DNA of 64,000 nucleotides from Actinoplanes sp. L3-i22. Its GTDB lineage: Bacteria; Actinomycetota; Actinomycetes; Mycobacteriales; Micromonosporaceae. Both the position numbers and the translations under genes were made by a program. Below the pieces are notes generated by a model. The model saw only the letters and a list, made by a program, of their open reading frames with translations, searched no databases and was not told the origin of the DNA. This document shows, in pieces, positions 50,501 through 59,453 of this stretch. The DNA is taken from assembly GCF_019704555.1 (NCBI RefSeq), contig NZ_AP024745.1:5960501-6024500 (forward strand). Direction: 5' to 3'. Numbering within the stretch: the stretch's first letter is position 1; each line of letters begins with the position of its first letter.

Positions 50501-50508
50501 GATCACTG

Positions 50509-51069
50509 TCAGTGGTCGGATTTCCGACTGTCGGTGACCAGTTCGGTGACCCATTCCACGGCGGTGCCGGCCTGGGCGGGATCGCCGCCGTGCAGGCCGC
50601 CGATCAGCAGCCAGATCCGGTCGGCGGCCTTGGCCGGCTGGCCCAGCCGCTCGACCAGGGTGTCGACCTGGGCGCGGGTGTCGCGCAGATAGGCCTTGGC
50701 GACCCGGGCCGGCGCGTCGTCCTCGCCGGGGAACTCGATCAGATGGTTGCGGAACGCGCAGCCGCGGTAGTCGGGGCTCTGAACCAGGTCGGCGACCTCG
50801 GTGACCAGGGCGATCAGCTGGCCGGCGGGGTCGGTGGCGGTGGTCAGGGCGGCGGCGATGGACGCGTCGCGACGGGCGCGGACCAGGCGCAGGTAGGCCG
50901 CGGCCAGGTCGGCCTTGCTGGGGAAGTGCCGGTAGAGCAGGCCCTTGCCGCAGCCGGCGGCCTCGATCACCTGCGCCATCCCGACGGCGCGGACGCCGTT
51001 GCGGTAGAACAGGTCGCTCGCGGCGCTGAGGATGTTGTCCCGGGTGCCGGGGATCGGGGTGCGGGCCAT
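50509..51069 (-). CDS. TetR-family transcriptional regulator
   Basis: A 186-aa regulator: RDNILSAASDLFYRNGVRAV, VIEAAGCGKGLLYRHFPSKA; the C-terminus has YRGCAFRNHLIEFPGEDD, typical of the AcuR/LmrA-YxaF-like subgroup. It is divergent from thiolase and thioesterase genes with two palindromic operators in the gap, so it probably controls acyl-CoA metabolism. Confidence 0.9.
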   Translation of the reverse strand: MARTPIPGTRDNILSAASDLFYRNGVRAVGMAQVIEAAGCGKGLLYRHFPSKADLAAAYLRLVRARRDASIAAALTTATDPAGQLIALVTEVADLVQSPDYRGCAFRNHLIEFPGEDDAPARVAKAYLRDTRAQVDTLVERLGQPAKAADRIWLLIGGLHGGDPAQAGTAVEWVTELVTDSRKSDH

Positions 51070-51085
51070 GGTGACCAGCTTAACG

Positions 51086-51128
51086 GACCGTTCGGTCTGC
51101 TTGCGAGTTAATGTTAGACCGATCGGTC
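51086..51128. promoter_or_regulatory. Two TetR operators, GACCG-NN-CGGTC
   Basis: GACCGTTCGGTC (51086-51097) and the perfect palindrome GACCGATCGGTC (51117-51128) lie between tetR and the thiolase gene; the second is followed by the thiolase promoter region. Confidence 0.8.
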
Positions 51129-51165
51129 CGTTACCCGTTCCGCTATCCGTTCCGCGGAGGTTTCC

Positions 51166-52335
51166 ATGCGAGACGCAGTCATCGTCGACGCGGTGCGCAC
51201 CCCGGTGGCCAAGGGCAAGCCGTCCGGCGCCTACGCCGGCGTGCACCCGGTCGACCTGCACGCCCACGTGCTGCGCGCCCTGGTCAGCCGGGTCCCCGGC
51301 CTCGACCCGGCCGAGATCGACGACATCATCGGCGGCGTCGTCGGCCAGGTGGGGGAGCAGTCCGGCAACACCACCCGGCTCGCCGCGCTCGCCGCCGGCT
51401 TCCCCGACTCGGTGCCCGGCGTCACCGTCGACCGCCAGTGCGGCAGCAGCCAGCAGGCGCTCAGCTTCGCCGCCCAGGGCGTGATCTCCGGAGCCTACGA
51501 CGTGGTCGTCGCGTCCGGCGTCGAATCCATGTCGCGGATCCCGATCGGCAGCCAGACGCTCGGCCTGGACGTCGGCGGCCCGCTGATCGGCGACCGCTAC
51601 CCCGGCGGCCTGATCCCGCAGGGCGTCGCCGCCGAGCTGATCGCCCGCAAGTGGGGCCTGTCGCGCCTGCAACTCGACGAGTTCGCCCTGCTCAGCCACC
51701 AGAACGCGAGCAAGGCGTGGGCCGAGGGCCGATTCGCGGCCCAGGTCGCCGCCCTCAACACCCTGCAAACCGACGAGACGGTACGGGCCCAGGCGAGCCT
51801 CGACGCGATGGCCGCCCTGCGCCCGGCGTTCGCCGACCCGCGCTGGGAGCAGCGCTTCGGCACGATCGACTGGAAGGTGACCGCCGGCAACTCCAGCCCG
51901 GTCAACGACGGCGCCGCCGCCCTGCTCGTCACCACCAGCGAGCACGCGGCCCGGCACGGCTGGCGCCCGCGCGCCCGGATCCACACCGCGGTCGCCGTCG
52001 GCGACGACCCGATCTACATGCTGACCGGCGTCATCCCGGCCACCGCCAAGGTCCTGCAGCGGTCCGGGCTGTCGCTGTCCGACATCGACGCGTTCGAGGT
52101 CAACGAGGCGTTCTCCTCGGTCGTGCTGGCCTGGCAGGCCGAGACCGGCGCCGACCCGGCGAAGGTCAACATCGACGGCGGGGCGATCGCGATCGGACAC
52201 CCGCTCGGCGCGAGCGGCGCCCGGCTGACCACCACCCTGCTCAGCACGCTGGAGCGCACCGGCGGCCGCTACGGGCTGCAGACCATGTGCGAGGCCGGCG
52301 GCACCGCCAACGCCACGATCATCGAACGGCTGTGA
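51166..52335 (+). CDS. Thiolase (acetyl-CoA C-acyltransferase)
   Basis: A 389-aa biosynthetic/degradative thiolase: nucleophile Cys92 in VTVDRQCGSSQQAL, VASGVESMSRIPIG, His345 in IAIGHPLGASGARL and Cys375 in MCEAGGTANA, all as expected. GCGGAGG precedes the ATG. With the adjacent TetR it resembles fadA-type units; the partner hydratase/dehydrogenase is not here. Confidence 0.93.
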   Translation: MRDAVIVDAVRTPVAKGKPSGAYAGVHPVDLHAHVLRALVSRVPGLDPAEIDDIIGGVVGQVGEQSGNTTRLAALAAGFPDSVPGVTVDRQCGSSQQALSFAAQGVISGAYDVVVASGVESMSRIPIGSQTLGLDVGGPLIGDRYPGGLIPQGVAAELIARKWGLSRLQLDEFALLSHQNASKAWAEGRFAAQVAALNTLQTDETVRAQASLDAMAALRPAFADPRWEQRFGTIDWKVTAGNSSPVNDGAAALLVTTSEHAARHGWRPRARIHTAVAVGDDPIYMLTGVIPATAKVLQRSGLSLSDIDAFEVNEAFSSVVLAWQAETGADPAKVNIDGGAIAIGHPLGASGARLTTTLLSTLERTGGRYGLQTMCEAGGTANATIIERL

Positions 52336-52340
52336 CGCCC

Positions 52341-52346
52341 TAGGGT
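52341..52346 (+). promoter_or_regulatory. -10 box TAGGGT, leaderless promoter
   Basis: TAGGGT ends six bases before the ATG at 52353, so the thioesterase has its own promoter besides readthrough from thiolase. Confidence 0.5.
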
Positions 52347-52352
52347 GATCGG

Positions 52353-53147
52353 ATGCAGACCTTCTCGGAGGCCACCGCCGTCCACCCCGTCGACGGCGGC
52401 TTCCGCGCCGACCTCGACCCGCAGTGGGGCGTGGGCGACAAACTCCACGGCGGCTACCTGATGGCCGTGATCGCCCGCGCGGTCACGGCCACCGCCTCGG
52501 GGTTCCCGCACCCGATCGCGATGACCACCACGTTCCTGCGGCCGCCGCGGCCGGGTGGGGCGCAGGTCGCCGTCGAACTGCTGCGCGCCGGGCGCGGCTC
52601 GGCGCAGTTCCGCGCCCGGCTCAGCCAGGACGGCGCGGCCTGCGCGGAATCCCTGGTCACCCAGGGCGTGCTCGACGAGGCGGCGCCGTGGTGGTCCGGC
52701 CTGCCGACGCCGGCGCTGCCCGCCGAGGAAGAGTGCTACCTGCTGCCGTCGCTGCCGCCGGGCGCCGCGTTCCCGGTGCACCTGCTCGACGTGGTCGAAC
52801 ACCGCCTCGACCCGACCTGCCTGACCTTCGCGATGGGACATCCGTCGACGACCGGCCAGATCAGCGGGTACCTGCGCCTGGCCGACGGCACCGACTGGGA
52901 TCCGCTGAGCCTGCTCGTGGCGCTCGACCCGACCCCGCCGATCTCGCTGACGCTGGGGATCCAGGGGTGGGCGCCGACGATCACGCTGACCGCGTACCTG
53001 CGCCGGCTGCCGGCGGCGGGGCCGCTGCGGATGACGATGCAGTCGGCCGAGGTGACCAGCGGGCGGATGGACGAGACGGCGCAGCTGTGGGACGCCGCGG
53101 GCGCGCTGGTCGCCCAGGCCACCCAGCTCGCCGCCGTCCGCTTTTGA
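52353..53147 (+). CDS. Acyl-CoA thioesterase (double-hotdog, TesB-like)
   Basis: A 264-aa protein with two hotdog halves: WGVGDKLHGGYLMAVIARAV and TTTFLRPPRPGGAQVAVELL in the first, PISLTLGIQGWAPTITLTAY and MDETAQLWDAAGALVAQATQ in the second. The latter matches the conserved end of actinobacterial thioesterase-family proteins. It probably hydrolyses acyl-CoAs in the same pathway as the thiolase. Confidence 0.85.
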   Translation: MQTFSEATAVHPVDGGFRADLDPQWGVGDKLHGGYLMAVIARAVTATASGFPHPIAMTTTFLRPPRPGGAQVAVELLRAGRGSAQFRARLSQDGAACAESLVTQGVLDEAAPWWSGLPTPALPAEEECYLLPSLPPGAAFPVHLLDVVEHRLDPTCLTFAMGHPSTTGQISGYLRLADGTDWDPLSLLVALDPTPPISLTLGIQGWAPTITLTAYLRRLPAAGPLRMTMQSAEVTSGRMDETAQLWDAAGALVAQATQLAAVRF

Positions 53148-53219
53148 CAACCAATTTCGCGGTACGGCGGAAGGGCCGGTCCCGCCGCGAGCGTCGCGTG
53201 CGACCACCGACCCGGTGGG

Positions 53220-53531
53220 TCACTGCCACGCCTCGAGTGCCAACCGTTCCGCCAGGATCTTCTTGACGTGCGAAGGCGGTAGCGGGCGGCTGAAGATCCG
53301 GGACAGCGGCTGATCGGGATGCAGGCCGAGCCGCCACAGGGCGTCCGCGTCGATGTCCAGGTAGTGCCAGCACCACCAGCGGCCGGTTTCGTCGTCGCGG
53401 CCGCACATCACGCCGCCGCGGACCTCGCCCTCCGCGAACGGGCCCCAGTCGATGCCGCGGTCGGCCAGTCAATCCGCCAGGGAGAAACGACCGCCACTGT
53501 TCGAGGAGTACACCGACACCCAGTTGCTCAT
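53220..53531 (-). pseudogene. Small unknown gene interrupted by one in-frame TGA
   Basis: From ATG 53531 the frame reads MSNWVSVYSSNSGGRFSLAD, then TGA (53469-53471), then continues LADRGIDWGPFAEGEVRGG... to a normal stop at 53220. Coding character is the same on both sides, and the leaderless promoter TACGGT (53538-53543) is six bases before the ATG. A single TGG to TGA change explains it. Restart at GTG/ATG 53411/53408 could give a 63-aa fragment. No family is recognised; the product would be 103 aa. Confidence 0.7.
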
Positions 53532-53537
53532 GGCGCC

Positions 53538-53543
53538 ACCGTA
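53538..53543 (-). promoter_or_regulatory. -10 box TACGGT, leaderless promoter
   Basis: On the minus strand TACGGT ends six bases before ATG 53531. Confidence 0.5.
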
Positions 53544-53583
53544 CAGAATCCGATGTGTCCCTGGTCAAGGGGTTTAGCGGGCG

Positions 53584-53784
53584 TTAGTCGGTGCTCGCGA
53601 ACGTCCGGCTGGGGAGGGCGTCCAGCTCCTGGCTCCAGGCGGCCGCGGCAGCGAGCAGGTCGCCGAGGTCAACGGTGCTGTCGATGACCAGCCATCGGTC
53701 GTCCCGGGCCCCGGCGTCCGGCGGGAACTGCCAGCGCACCGGTCGCAGGCGCACGGTGAAGCCGGTATTCCCCTCGATCAGCAC
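53584..53784 (-). CDS. 66-aa protein of unknown function
   Basis: GTG 53784 opens MLIEGNTGFTVRLRPVRWQF... ending SQELDALPSRTFASTD. TACAGT (53791-53796), six bases upstream, supports a leaderless start. It lies head-to-tail with the broken 53220 gene and has the same transcription layout. No family recognised. Confidence 0.6.
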   Translation of the reverse strand: MLIEGNTGFTVRLRPVRWQFPPDAGARDDRWLVIDSTVDLGDLLAAAAAWSQELDALPSRTFASTD

Positions 53785-53790
53785 TCGGCG

Positions 53791-53796
53791 ACTGTA
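53791..53796 (-). promoter_or_regulatory. -10 box TACAGT, leaderless promoter
   Basis: On the minus strand TACAGT ends six bases before GTG 53784. Confidence 0.5.
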
Positions 53797-53959
53797 GATC
53801 GTCTCCGTGCAGGCTTGTCGAGGCCGGTTGCTCGTTGTCGCAGATCGTCGGGAACCCGGCCCGCCACGACGGGCAGCGGCTCGGCCGGGAGCCTGCCGCG
53901 TGGGGTTGGGCGGGGCTTTGTCCGTACCGAAAGCGGAATTTGATCTTGATTTGAAAGAC

Positions 53960-53988
53960 CGCGGCGCCCGCGAGAGGCGGACGCCGCG
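53960..53988 (-). terminator. Terminator behind the M1 metallopeptidase gene
   Basis: On the minus strand CGCGGCG and CGCCGCG form a 7-bp stem about 15 bases after the stop codon, with GTCTTTC downstream. The rest of 53797-54002 has no recognisable gene. Confidence 0.45.
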
Positions 53989-54002
53989 ACGATCGGAAGC
54001 GG

Positions 54003-55493
54003 TCAGTGCTCGTTGAGCAACCCGTGGGTCTCGGCGATCTTGGACCAGGACTTCGGGGCGACCGGCTTGGTCAGCGCGCGGGCGGCGCTGGGCAGGGCCG
54101 GCTTCGACGGGGTGTAGAGCCAGGCCTGGAACAGCGCGTCCAGGTCCTTGCCGGAGATCTTCTCGGCCAGCGCGGTGAACTCCTCGGTGGTCGCGTTGCC
54201 GTACTTCTTCCCGGCGACCCAGGTGCGCAGGATCTCGAAGAAGTCGTCGTCGCCGACGGCCAGGCGCAGCTGGTGCAGCGTCATCGCGCCGCGGTCGTAG
54301 ACGGCGTCGCCGAACAGCTGGTCGACGCCCGGGTCGGCGGGCGCGGTGGTCCAGACGGCGGCGTCGTCCGGGTAGGACGCGTACGTGTAGTCGAAGAGCT
54401 CCTGCGCGGTGCCCTCGTCGTTCTTCTCCGACCACAGCCACTCGGCGTAGCTGGCGAAGCCCTCGTTGAGCCAGATGTTCTGCCAGTCGCGGACCGAGAC
54501 CGAGTCGCCGAACCACTGGTGGGCGTTCTCGTGCGCGATCACGTACGTGTTGGACCCGCGCCGGAAGAACGCCGACGAGTAGTTCGGCCGGGTCTGGTTC
54601 TCCAGGGCGAAGCCGAGCGTGCCGGGCGGGGTGACCACGCCGCCGCGGGCCTCGAACGGGAACGGGCCGAAGACCGTCGACTCCCAGTCGGTGATCTCCG
54701 CGGTGCGCTCGACGCTGGCCTGCGCGGCGTCCCGGAAGTCCTGCGGCAGCAGCTGCGAGTACGCGTTGTACACCTGCGAACCGTCGGCGGTGGTGTCGGT
54801 GGTGATGTCGTACTGCCCGACGGTCAGGAACGTCAGGTACGTGGCCTGCGGCTTCAGCGACCGCCAGCTCCACCGGGTGTAGCCGAGCGTCTCGCGGACC
54901 GGCGGCCGCGGCTGCACACCGTTGCTGATCGCCTCGACCCCGTCCGGCACGGACACCGACACGTCGAAGGTGGCCTTGTCCGACGGGTGGTCGTTGGACG
55001 GGTACCACCACCAGGCGATCTCCGGCTCGCCGACGGCGGCCGCGCCGTCCGGCGTCTTGATCCAGGCGGTGTAGCCGGCGGCGACCTTGGACGACGGCAC
55101 GCCCGAGTACTGCACGACGATGGTCAGCGCGCCACCGGCGGCGACGGTCCGGGCCGGGGTGACGACCAGCTCGTGGTCGCCCTGCCGGGCGAAGGTCGCC
55201 GGCCGGTTGTTGACCAGCACCGACGACACGTCGAGCACGAAGTCCAGGTTGAACCGGCTCAGGTCCTGGGTCGCGGTGGCCAAAATCGTGGTGGTGCCGG
55301 TGAGCTTGTCGGTGTTCGGCGTGTAGCGCAGGCGGATGTCGTAGTGGGACACGTCGTACCCGCCGTTGCCGTAGTCCGGGTAGTACGAGTCCCCGAGACC
55401 CGGCGCACCGGGCGCGGGTGCGGCCTGGGCCGCGACCCCCGTGCCGGCCAGCGTCAACGCTGTGGCGAGGGTGGCCACTAGCAGTCGTCGCAC
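54003..55493 (-). CDS. Secreted M1-family zinc metallopeptidase
   Basis: A 496-aa protein. A Sec signal peptide (MRRLLVATLATALTLAGTGV, with AQA-AP cleavage about residue 25) leads to an M1 N-terminal beta domain (HYDIRLRYTPNTDKLTGTTT). The catalytic domain has GALENQT-type LGFALENQTRP, HENAHQWFG (His321, His325) and NEGFASY (Glu344), the HExxH-18-E zinc site. It is an aminopeptidase-like enzyme acting outside the cell. AAGGAG precedes GTG 55493. Confidence 0.93.
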   Translation of the reverse strand: MRRLLVATLATALTLAGTGVAAQAAPAPGAPGLGDSYYPDYGNGGYDVSHYDIRLRYTPNTDKLTGTTTILATATQDLSRFNLDFVLDVSSVLVNNRPATFARQGDHELVVTPARTVAAGGALTIVVQYSGVPSSKVAAGYTAWIKTPDGAAAVGEPEIAWWWYPSNDHPSDKATFDVSVSVPDGVEAISNGVQPRPPVRETLGYTRWSWRSLKPQATYLTFLTVGQYDITTDTTADGSQVYNAYSQLLPQDFRDAAQASVERTAEITDWESTVFGPFPFEARGGVVTPPGTLGFALENQTRPNYSSAFFRRGSNTYVIAHENAHQWFGDSVSVRDWQNIWLNEGFASYAEWLWSEKNDEGTAQELFDYTYASYPDDAAVWTTAPADPGVDQLFGDAVYDRGAMTLHQLRLAVGDDDFFEILRTWVAGKKYGNATTEEFTALAEKISGKDLDALFQAWLYTPSKPALPSAARALTKPVAPKSWSKIAETHGLLNEH

Positions 55494-55572
55494 GGTCGAA
55501 CTCCTTCCGATCGGTAAGAGCTAACCGCGCCAACCTATCGAAGAAGCTCGACCCCTTGGGGGACTGACGCGT

Positions 55573-56535
55573 TTACGTCAGTGAATGTGATGAACGGGTC
55601 TCCGGCCCGAACCAGGTCAGCGCCTGGCCGTGCCCGCGCACCCAGGCGAGCGGCTCGCCGTCGACGACGAGCACGTTGTGCAGCGCCTCGGACGGCGGCG
55701 GGGGCAGCTCGTAGCCGGGGCCGACCACGGCCGGGCTCTCGACCGCGACCCAGTGCGCGTCCAGCGACCGGACGGTGTCGACGAACGCCTGCGGATCGGG
55801 CAGCTGGTACACCATCGACGTGTGGTAGACGACCAGGGTCGCCTTCGCCGGGGCCTTCGCGGCCAGCGCCGGCAGGTCGGTGACCGCGTCGCCGCGGACC
55901 AGCAGCGGCGGGTCGGCCCGGGCCACCTCGATCGCCTGGCGCAGCCGGTCGCGGCGGTGCTGCTGCTCCGGCCAGATCAGCGCTTCGAGCCAGGCCACGT
56001 CGCCGGGATCGGTCACGTCGAGCGGGTTGAGGTCCAGGCCGGCGCGCCAGACGACGCGCGGCAGCCGGGTCGGCGGGGTGAACCCGGTGGCGGTGCAGTC
56101 CAGCAGCGGGGTGCCGGCGCCGACCGTGCGGGAGCCGTAGCGGTAGGCGTACCGGTCGGCGAACAGGCACAGCCCGGCGGACGCCCCGACGTCGATCAGC
56201 GCCAGCGGGCCGGAGAACCTCGCCAGCGCCGGGAGCAGCGCGGCGCAGCGACCGACCTCGTTGGTCTGGGTGGCCCGGACCAGCATCTGCGCGGCGATGT
56301 CGGCCCAGCGATCGAGCGCGAAGGCCCGGAACTCGCCCGGGTCGGTGACCGGGCCGCCGAGCAGCCGGACCACCGCGAACAGCAGGTTCGGCTGCTGTTT
56401 GGGCCCGGGCAGGGTGGCCAGCCGCTCGAGCAGCTCGGCGTCCGAGGCCACGTGGTAGGCGAGGCGCTCGTAGGCGGGCGACACGTCGCGCGCCTCGTGT
56501 GCGGCGAAGTACAGGTACTCATCGGCGACGGTCAT
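55573..56535 (-). CDS. DUF2332 family protein
   Basis: A 320-aa protein: ALIDVGASAGLCLFADRYAY is the DUF2332 hallmark resembling a SAM-binding loop, followed by VVWRAGLDLNPLDVTDPGDV, WLEALIWPEQQHRRDRLRQA and VVYHTSMVYQLPDPQAFVDT. It is probably methyltransferase-like, but activity is unproven. ATG 56535 (MTVADEYLYFAAHEARDVSP) is the family N-terminus. Confidence 0.9.
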   Translation of the reverse strand: MTVADEYLYFAAHEARDVSPAYERLAYHVASDAELLERLATLPGPKQQPNLLFAVVRLLGGPVTDPGEFRAFALDRWADIAAQMLVRATQTNEVGRCAALLPALARFSGPLALIDVGASAGLCLFADRYAYRYGSRTVGAGTPLLDCTATGFTPPTRLPRVVWRAGLDLNPLDVTDPGDVAWLEALIWPEQQHRRDRLRQAIEVARADPPLLVRGDAVTDLPALAAKAPAKATLVVYHTSMVYQLPDPQAFVDTVRSLDAHWVAVESPAVVGPGYELPPPPSEALHNVLVVDGEPLAWVRGHGQALTWFGPETRSSHSLT

Positions 56536-56596
56536 CGGTGCATGGTTCCAGGAAAATCGGTGGCCCGCTGCCCGGCTTGACCCCAAGGATGAGCCG

Positions 56597-57337
56597 ATGA
56601 CCACTTTCGAGGACCTGGTGGCCGAGGGCTCGTCGGTGCCGGTCGACGGCTGGGACTTCGGCTGGTTCGCCGGGCGGGCCACCGAGCAGCGGCCGAGCTG
56701 GGGCTACGCCGGGCTGATCAGCGACCGGATGACGACCGCCGGCCGGGTCCTCGACCTGCAGACCGGCGGCGGTGAGGTGCTCGCCGGCGCCGCCGCGGCC
56801 GGCCGCCCGGCGACGCTTGTCGCGACCGAGGGCTGGCCGCCGAACGCCGCCCTGGCCCGCGCGGCGCTCGAACCGCTGGGCGCCACCGTGGTGGAGGTGG
56901 CCGAGGACGCCGCGCTGCCGTTCCCGGACGCGTCGTTCGACCTGGTGGTCAGCCGGCACCCGGTGACGACCGACTACGCCGAGGTGGCCCGGGTGCTCGC
57001 GCCCGGCGGCACCTACCTGTCCCAGCACGTCGGCGCCGGCTCGGTGCGCGAGCTCTACGAGTTCATGATGGGCCCGCAGCCGCACCGCCCGGCCCGCGAG
57101 CCGTCGCACCACCGCGCCCTCGCGACCGCGGCCGGCCTGACCGTCGTCGACCTGCGCGACGAGTCCCCGCGGATGGAGTTCTTCGACGTCGCCGCCGTGA
57201 TCGTCTTCCTGCGCAAGGTGATCTGGACGGTGCCCGGCTTCACCGTCGAGCGGTATCTGCCGCGCCTGCGGGAGTTGCACGACCGGATGCCGTTCGTGGC
57301 GCACTCGCGCCGCTTCCTCATCGAGGCCCATTCATAA
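56597..57337 (+). CDS. Class I SAM-dependent methyltransferase
   Basis: A 246-aa enzyme: motif I RVLDLQTGGGEVLAGAA, VATEGWPPNAALARAA, DASFDLVVSRHPVTTDYAEV, VLAPGGTYLSQHVG. The TGGGE/QHVG pattern fits the UbiE-like group common in actinomycetes. AAGGA lies before the ATG. The last 20 bases overlap the convergent gene. Confidence 0.87.
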   Translation: MTTFEDLVAEGSSVPVDGWDFGWFAGRATEQRPSWGYAGLISDRMTTAGRVLDLQTGGGEVLAGAAAAGRPATLVATEGWPPNAALARAALEPLGATVVEVAEDAALPFPDASFDLVVSRHPVTTDYAEVARVLAPGGTYLSQHVGAGSVRELYEFMMGPQPHRPAREPSHHRALATAAGLTVVDLRDESPRMEFFDVAAVIVFLRKVIWTVPGFTVERYLPRLRELHDRMPFVAHSRRFLIEAHS

Positions 57338-58043
57338 ATTCAACGGCTTGCGCGTACGGGCGGTGCGCGCCGACCGCCTCGGCGGTCCGGGCGATCTCCC
57401 GGGCCAGCAGCATCGCCCCCGCCTCGTCCCCCTCATCGCGGGCCAGCTCGGCGAGCAGGATCTGCTGGGTGAGCAGCCCGGGCACCATACCGGCCCGGCC
57501 GCTGAGCTCGGTGGCCCGCGCCCACTTCGCGTAGGCCCCCGCCCGGTCTCCGTGGTCCCGGTCGTGGTCGCCGAGGTGCCGCAGCGCCTCGCGTTCCAGC
57601 CGCGGGTCGGTGTTCTCCCCGGCCCGCAGCGCCGCCGCGTAGTGCGCCGGCGCGAGATCGCGCTGCCCGAGCAGGACGTCGGCGATCAGGCCCTGATACA
57701 TCCGCGCCCACCCGTGCCGCACCGGATCCGGCGCGGCCTCGGCCAGCCCGGCCGCCCGGTCCCGCAGGTCGCCCCGCTCCCCGGCGCGCAGCAGGAGCAG
57801 GTAGTCGTGCCGCAGCCGCAGGAAGTCCAGATCCCAGCCGCTGCCGAGCCGGGCCGCGGCGGCCAGCCGCCCGGTGGCGAGGTCGGTCCCGGCGAACCAG
57901 TCGGACTCCAGCGCCACCTCGGCGGCGGTCACCGCCACCCGGAAACCGCCGGGCGTCGCGTCCAGAAGCGACAGGGCCCGCTGCCAGCGCCCGGCCCAGG
58001 CCAGTTCGCGGGCCGCTTCGAGAATCTCGTCGAGATCGGTCAT
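57318..58043 (-). CDS. TPR-like helical protein
   Basis: A 241-aa all-helical protein with TPR-type units (RELAWAGRWQRALSLLDAT; LLGQRDLAPAHYAAALRAG; HDRDHGDRAGAYAKWARATE). No catalytic motif. TACCGT eight bases before the ATG suggests a leaderless mRNA. Its promoter overlaps the inverted repeat of the divergent MarR gene, so MarR may control it. Confidence 0.7.
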   Translation of the reverse strand: MTDLDEILEAARELAWAGRWQRALSLLDATPGGFRVAVTAAEVALESDWFAGTDLATGRLAAAARLGSGWDLDFLRLRHDYLLLLRAGERGDLRDRAAGLAEAAPDPVRHGWARMYQGLIADVLLGQRDLAPAHYAAALRAGENTDPRLEREALRHLGDHDRDHGDRAGAYAKWARATELSGRAGMVPGLLTQQILLAELARDEGDEAGAMLLAREIARTAEAVGAHRPYAQAVEFMNGPR

Positions 58044-58055
58044 GCTCCGCGACGG

Positions 58056-58073
58056 TAGTTATGCGAAAAACTA
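58056..58073. promoter_or_regulatory. MarR-type operator candidate TAGTT-N8-AACTA
   Basis: An inverted repeat in the 60-base gap between the divergent TPR and marR genes; a further AACTAC lies at about 58084-58089. It overlaps the TPR-gene -10 (58052-58057). Confidence 0.5.
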
Positions 58074-58103
58074 TCCACAAGAAAACTACTTCGGAGGTAC
58101 GTC

Positions 58104-58592
58104 GTGAAGGACGTCATCGACGAGCACGTCGCCCTGTGGGTCCGGGAGCTCGACTCGCTCGACCCGGTGCAGGAGGCGATCGTCGGGCGGCTGTCGCTGC
58201 TGGGCCGGCACCTGGCCGGGTCGCGGCGGGCCGCGCTGGGCGCCAGCGGGCTCAAGCACTGGCAGTTCAAGGTGCTGCTGATGTTGCGGCGGGCCGGGGT
58301 GCCGTACGAGCGCAGCCCGTCGCAGCTGGCCGAGCATCTCGGGCTGACCCGGGGCGCGCTGTCCGCCCGGCTGCGGCCGCTGGAGGAGGCCGGGCTGATC
58401 GTGCGGACCAGCGCGGGCGCCGACCGGCGCCGGGTCACGGTCCGGCTGACCCCGGCCGGGCTGGCCACCTGGGAGCGGCACACCGGCGCGGAGAGCGCGG
58501 CCGAGGCGGCGCTGCTGGCCGCGCTGACCGCCGCCGAGCGCGACCAGCTCGCCGGCCTGCTGCGCAAGCTGGTGCTGCGCGCCGACGGCTGA
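58104..58592 (+). CDS. MarR-family transcriptional regulator
   Basis: A 162-aa regulator with winged HTH: LKHWQFKVLLMLRRAGVPYE, SPSQLAEHLGLTRGALSARL, LEEAGLIVRTSAGADRRRVT. GGAGG precedes GTG 58104. It ends one base before the stop of the convergent LysR gene. Confidence 0.92.
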   Translation: MKDVIDEHVALWVRELDSLDPVQEAIVGRLSLLGRHLAGSRRAALGASGLKHWQFKVLLMLRRAGVPYERSPSQLAEHLGLTRGALSARLRPLEEAGLIVRTSAGADRRRVTVRLTPAGLATWERHTGAESAAEAALLAALTAAERDQLAGLLRKLVLRADG

Positions 58593-59453
58593 TCACCGGG
58601 TCAGCGCGGCGACGACGGCGGCGATCGCCGGATGGCCGGCGGCGCCTTTGCGGTAGGCGATCCGGGTGCGCCGCCGCAGCCCGAGCGGGACCAGGCGTAC
58701 GCCGTCGGTCGGCGCGGCGGCGAGCTCGGGCACCAGCGACACCCCCAGCCCGGCTCCGACCAGGGCGAGCACGGTCGCGAAGTCGTCGGCCCGGTGCCGG
58801 ACCCGCGGCGTGAAGCCGGCCGCGGCGCAGGCCCGCACGGTGGCCTCGTGACACAGTGTCCCCGCGCTCGCCATGATCCACGGCTGGTCGCGGGCGGCGT
58901 CCAGGCTCGCGCAGCCGCCGGCCGCCGGGACGGCCAGGAACACCGTCTCGTCCAGCAGCGGCACCGAGTCCAGGTCGGCGTCCACGTCGCCGGGTGCCAC
59001 GTCGTAGTCGTTGAGCAGGGCCACGTCCAGGCGCCGCTCGCGCAGCGCGGCCGGCGCGTCGGCCGGATCCACCTCGGTCACCATCAGCTCCAGCGCCGGG
59101 TACTCGCGGCCCAGCGTGACCAGGGCCGGCGGGAGCAGGGTGCGCACCGCGGTCGGGAACGCGCCGATCCGCAGCGGCCCGGCCGGGCCGGCCTTCAGCG
59201 CGGCCAGCGCGGCGCCGGTCTCCTCCAGCGCGGACAGCACCCCGGCGGCGTGCCGGGCCAGGACCTGCCCGGCGGCGGTGAACGTGACCCGGCGGCCGGT
59301 GCGTTCCAGCAGGGCGACGCCGGCCTCGCGTTCCAGGGCGGACAGCTGCTGGGAGACGGCGCTCGGCGTGTACGAGCGGACCTGCGCGACCGCGGCGATC
59401 GTGCCGAGTCGTTCCAGGTCGCAGAGCAGGCTGAGTTTGCGCACGTCGAGCAT
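58593..59453 (-). CDS. LysR-family transcriptional regulator
   Basis: A 286-aa LTTR: HTH LDVRKLSLLCDLERLGTIAA, VRSYTPSAVSQQLSALEREA; effector domain from about residue 90 (PLRIGAFPTAVRTLLPPAL). It is divergent from a DapA-like lyase gene, its probable target. TAAGCT (59460-59465), six bases before the ATG, indicates leaderless transcription. Confidence 0.92.
   Translation of the reverse strand: MLDVRKLSLLCDLERLGTIAAVAQVRSYTPSAVSQQLSALEREAGVALLERTGRRVTFTAAGQVLARHAAGVLSALEETGAALAALKAGPAGPLRIGAFPTAVRTLLPPALVTLGREYPALELMVTEVDPADAPAALRERRLDVALLNDYDVAPGDVDADLDSVPLLDETVFLAVPAAGGCASLDAARDQPWIMASAGTLCHEATVRACAAAGFTPRVRHRADDFATVLALVGAGLGVSLVPELAAAPTDGVRLVPLGLRRRTRIAYRKGAAGHPAIAAVVAALTR

Noticed and set aside
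50382..50508. Manganese (yybP-ykoY) riboswitch ahead of terC
   Set aside because: The conserved loops could not be found; the hairpin present is a terminator of the upstream tetR gene.
53469..53471. Selenocysteine codon at the in-frame TGA
   Set aside because: No hairpin with a GGU-type loop is visible right after the TGA, and the residue fits a conserved Trp (TGG) better; no selenoprotein family is recognised.
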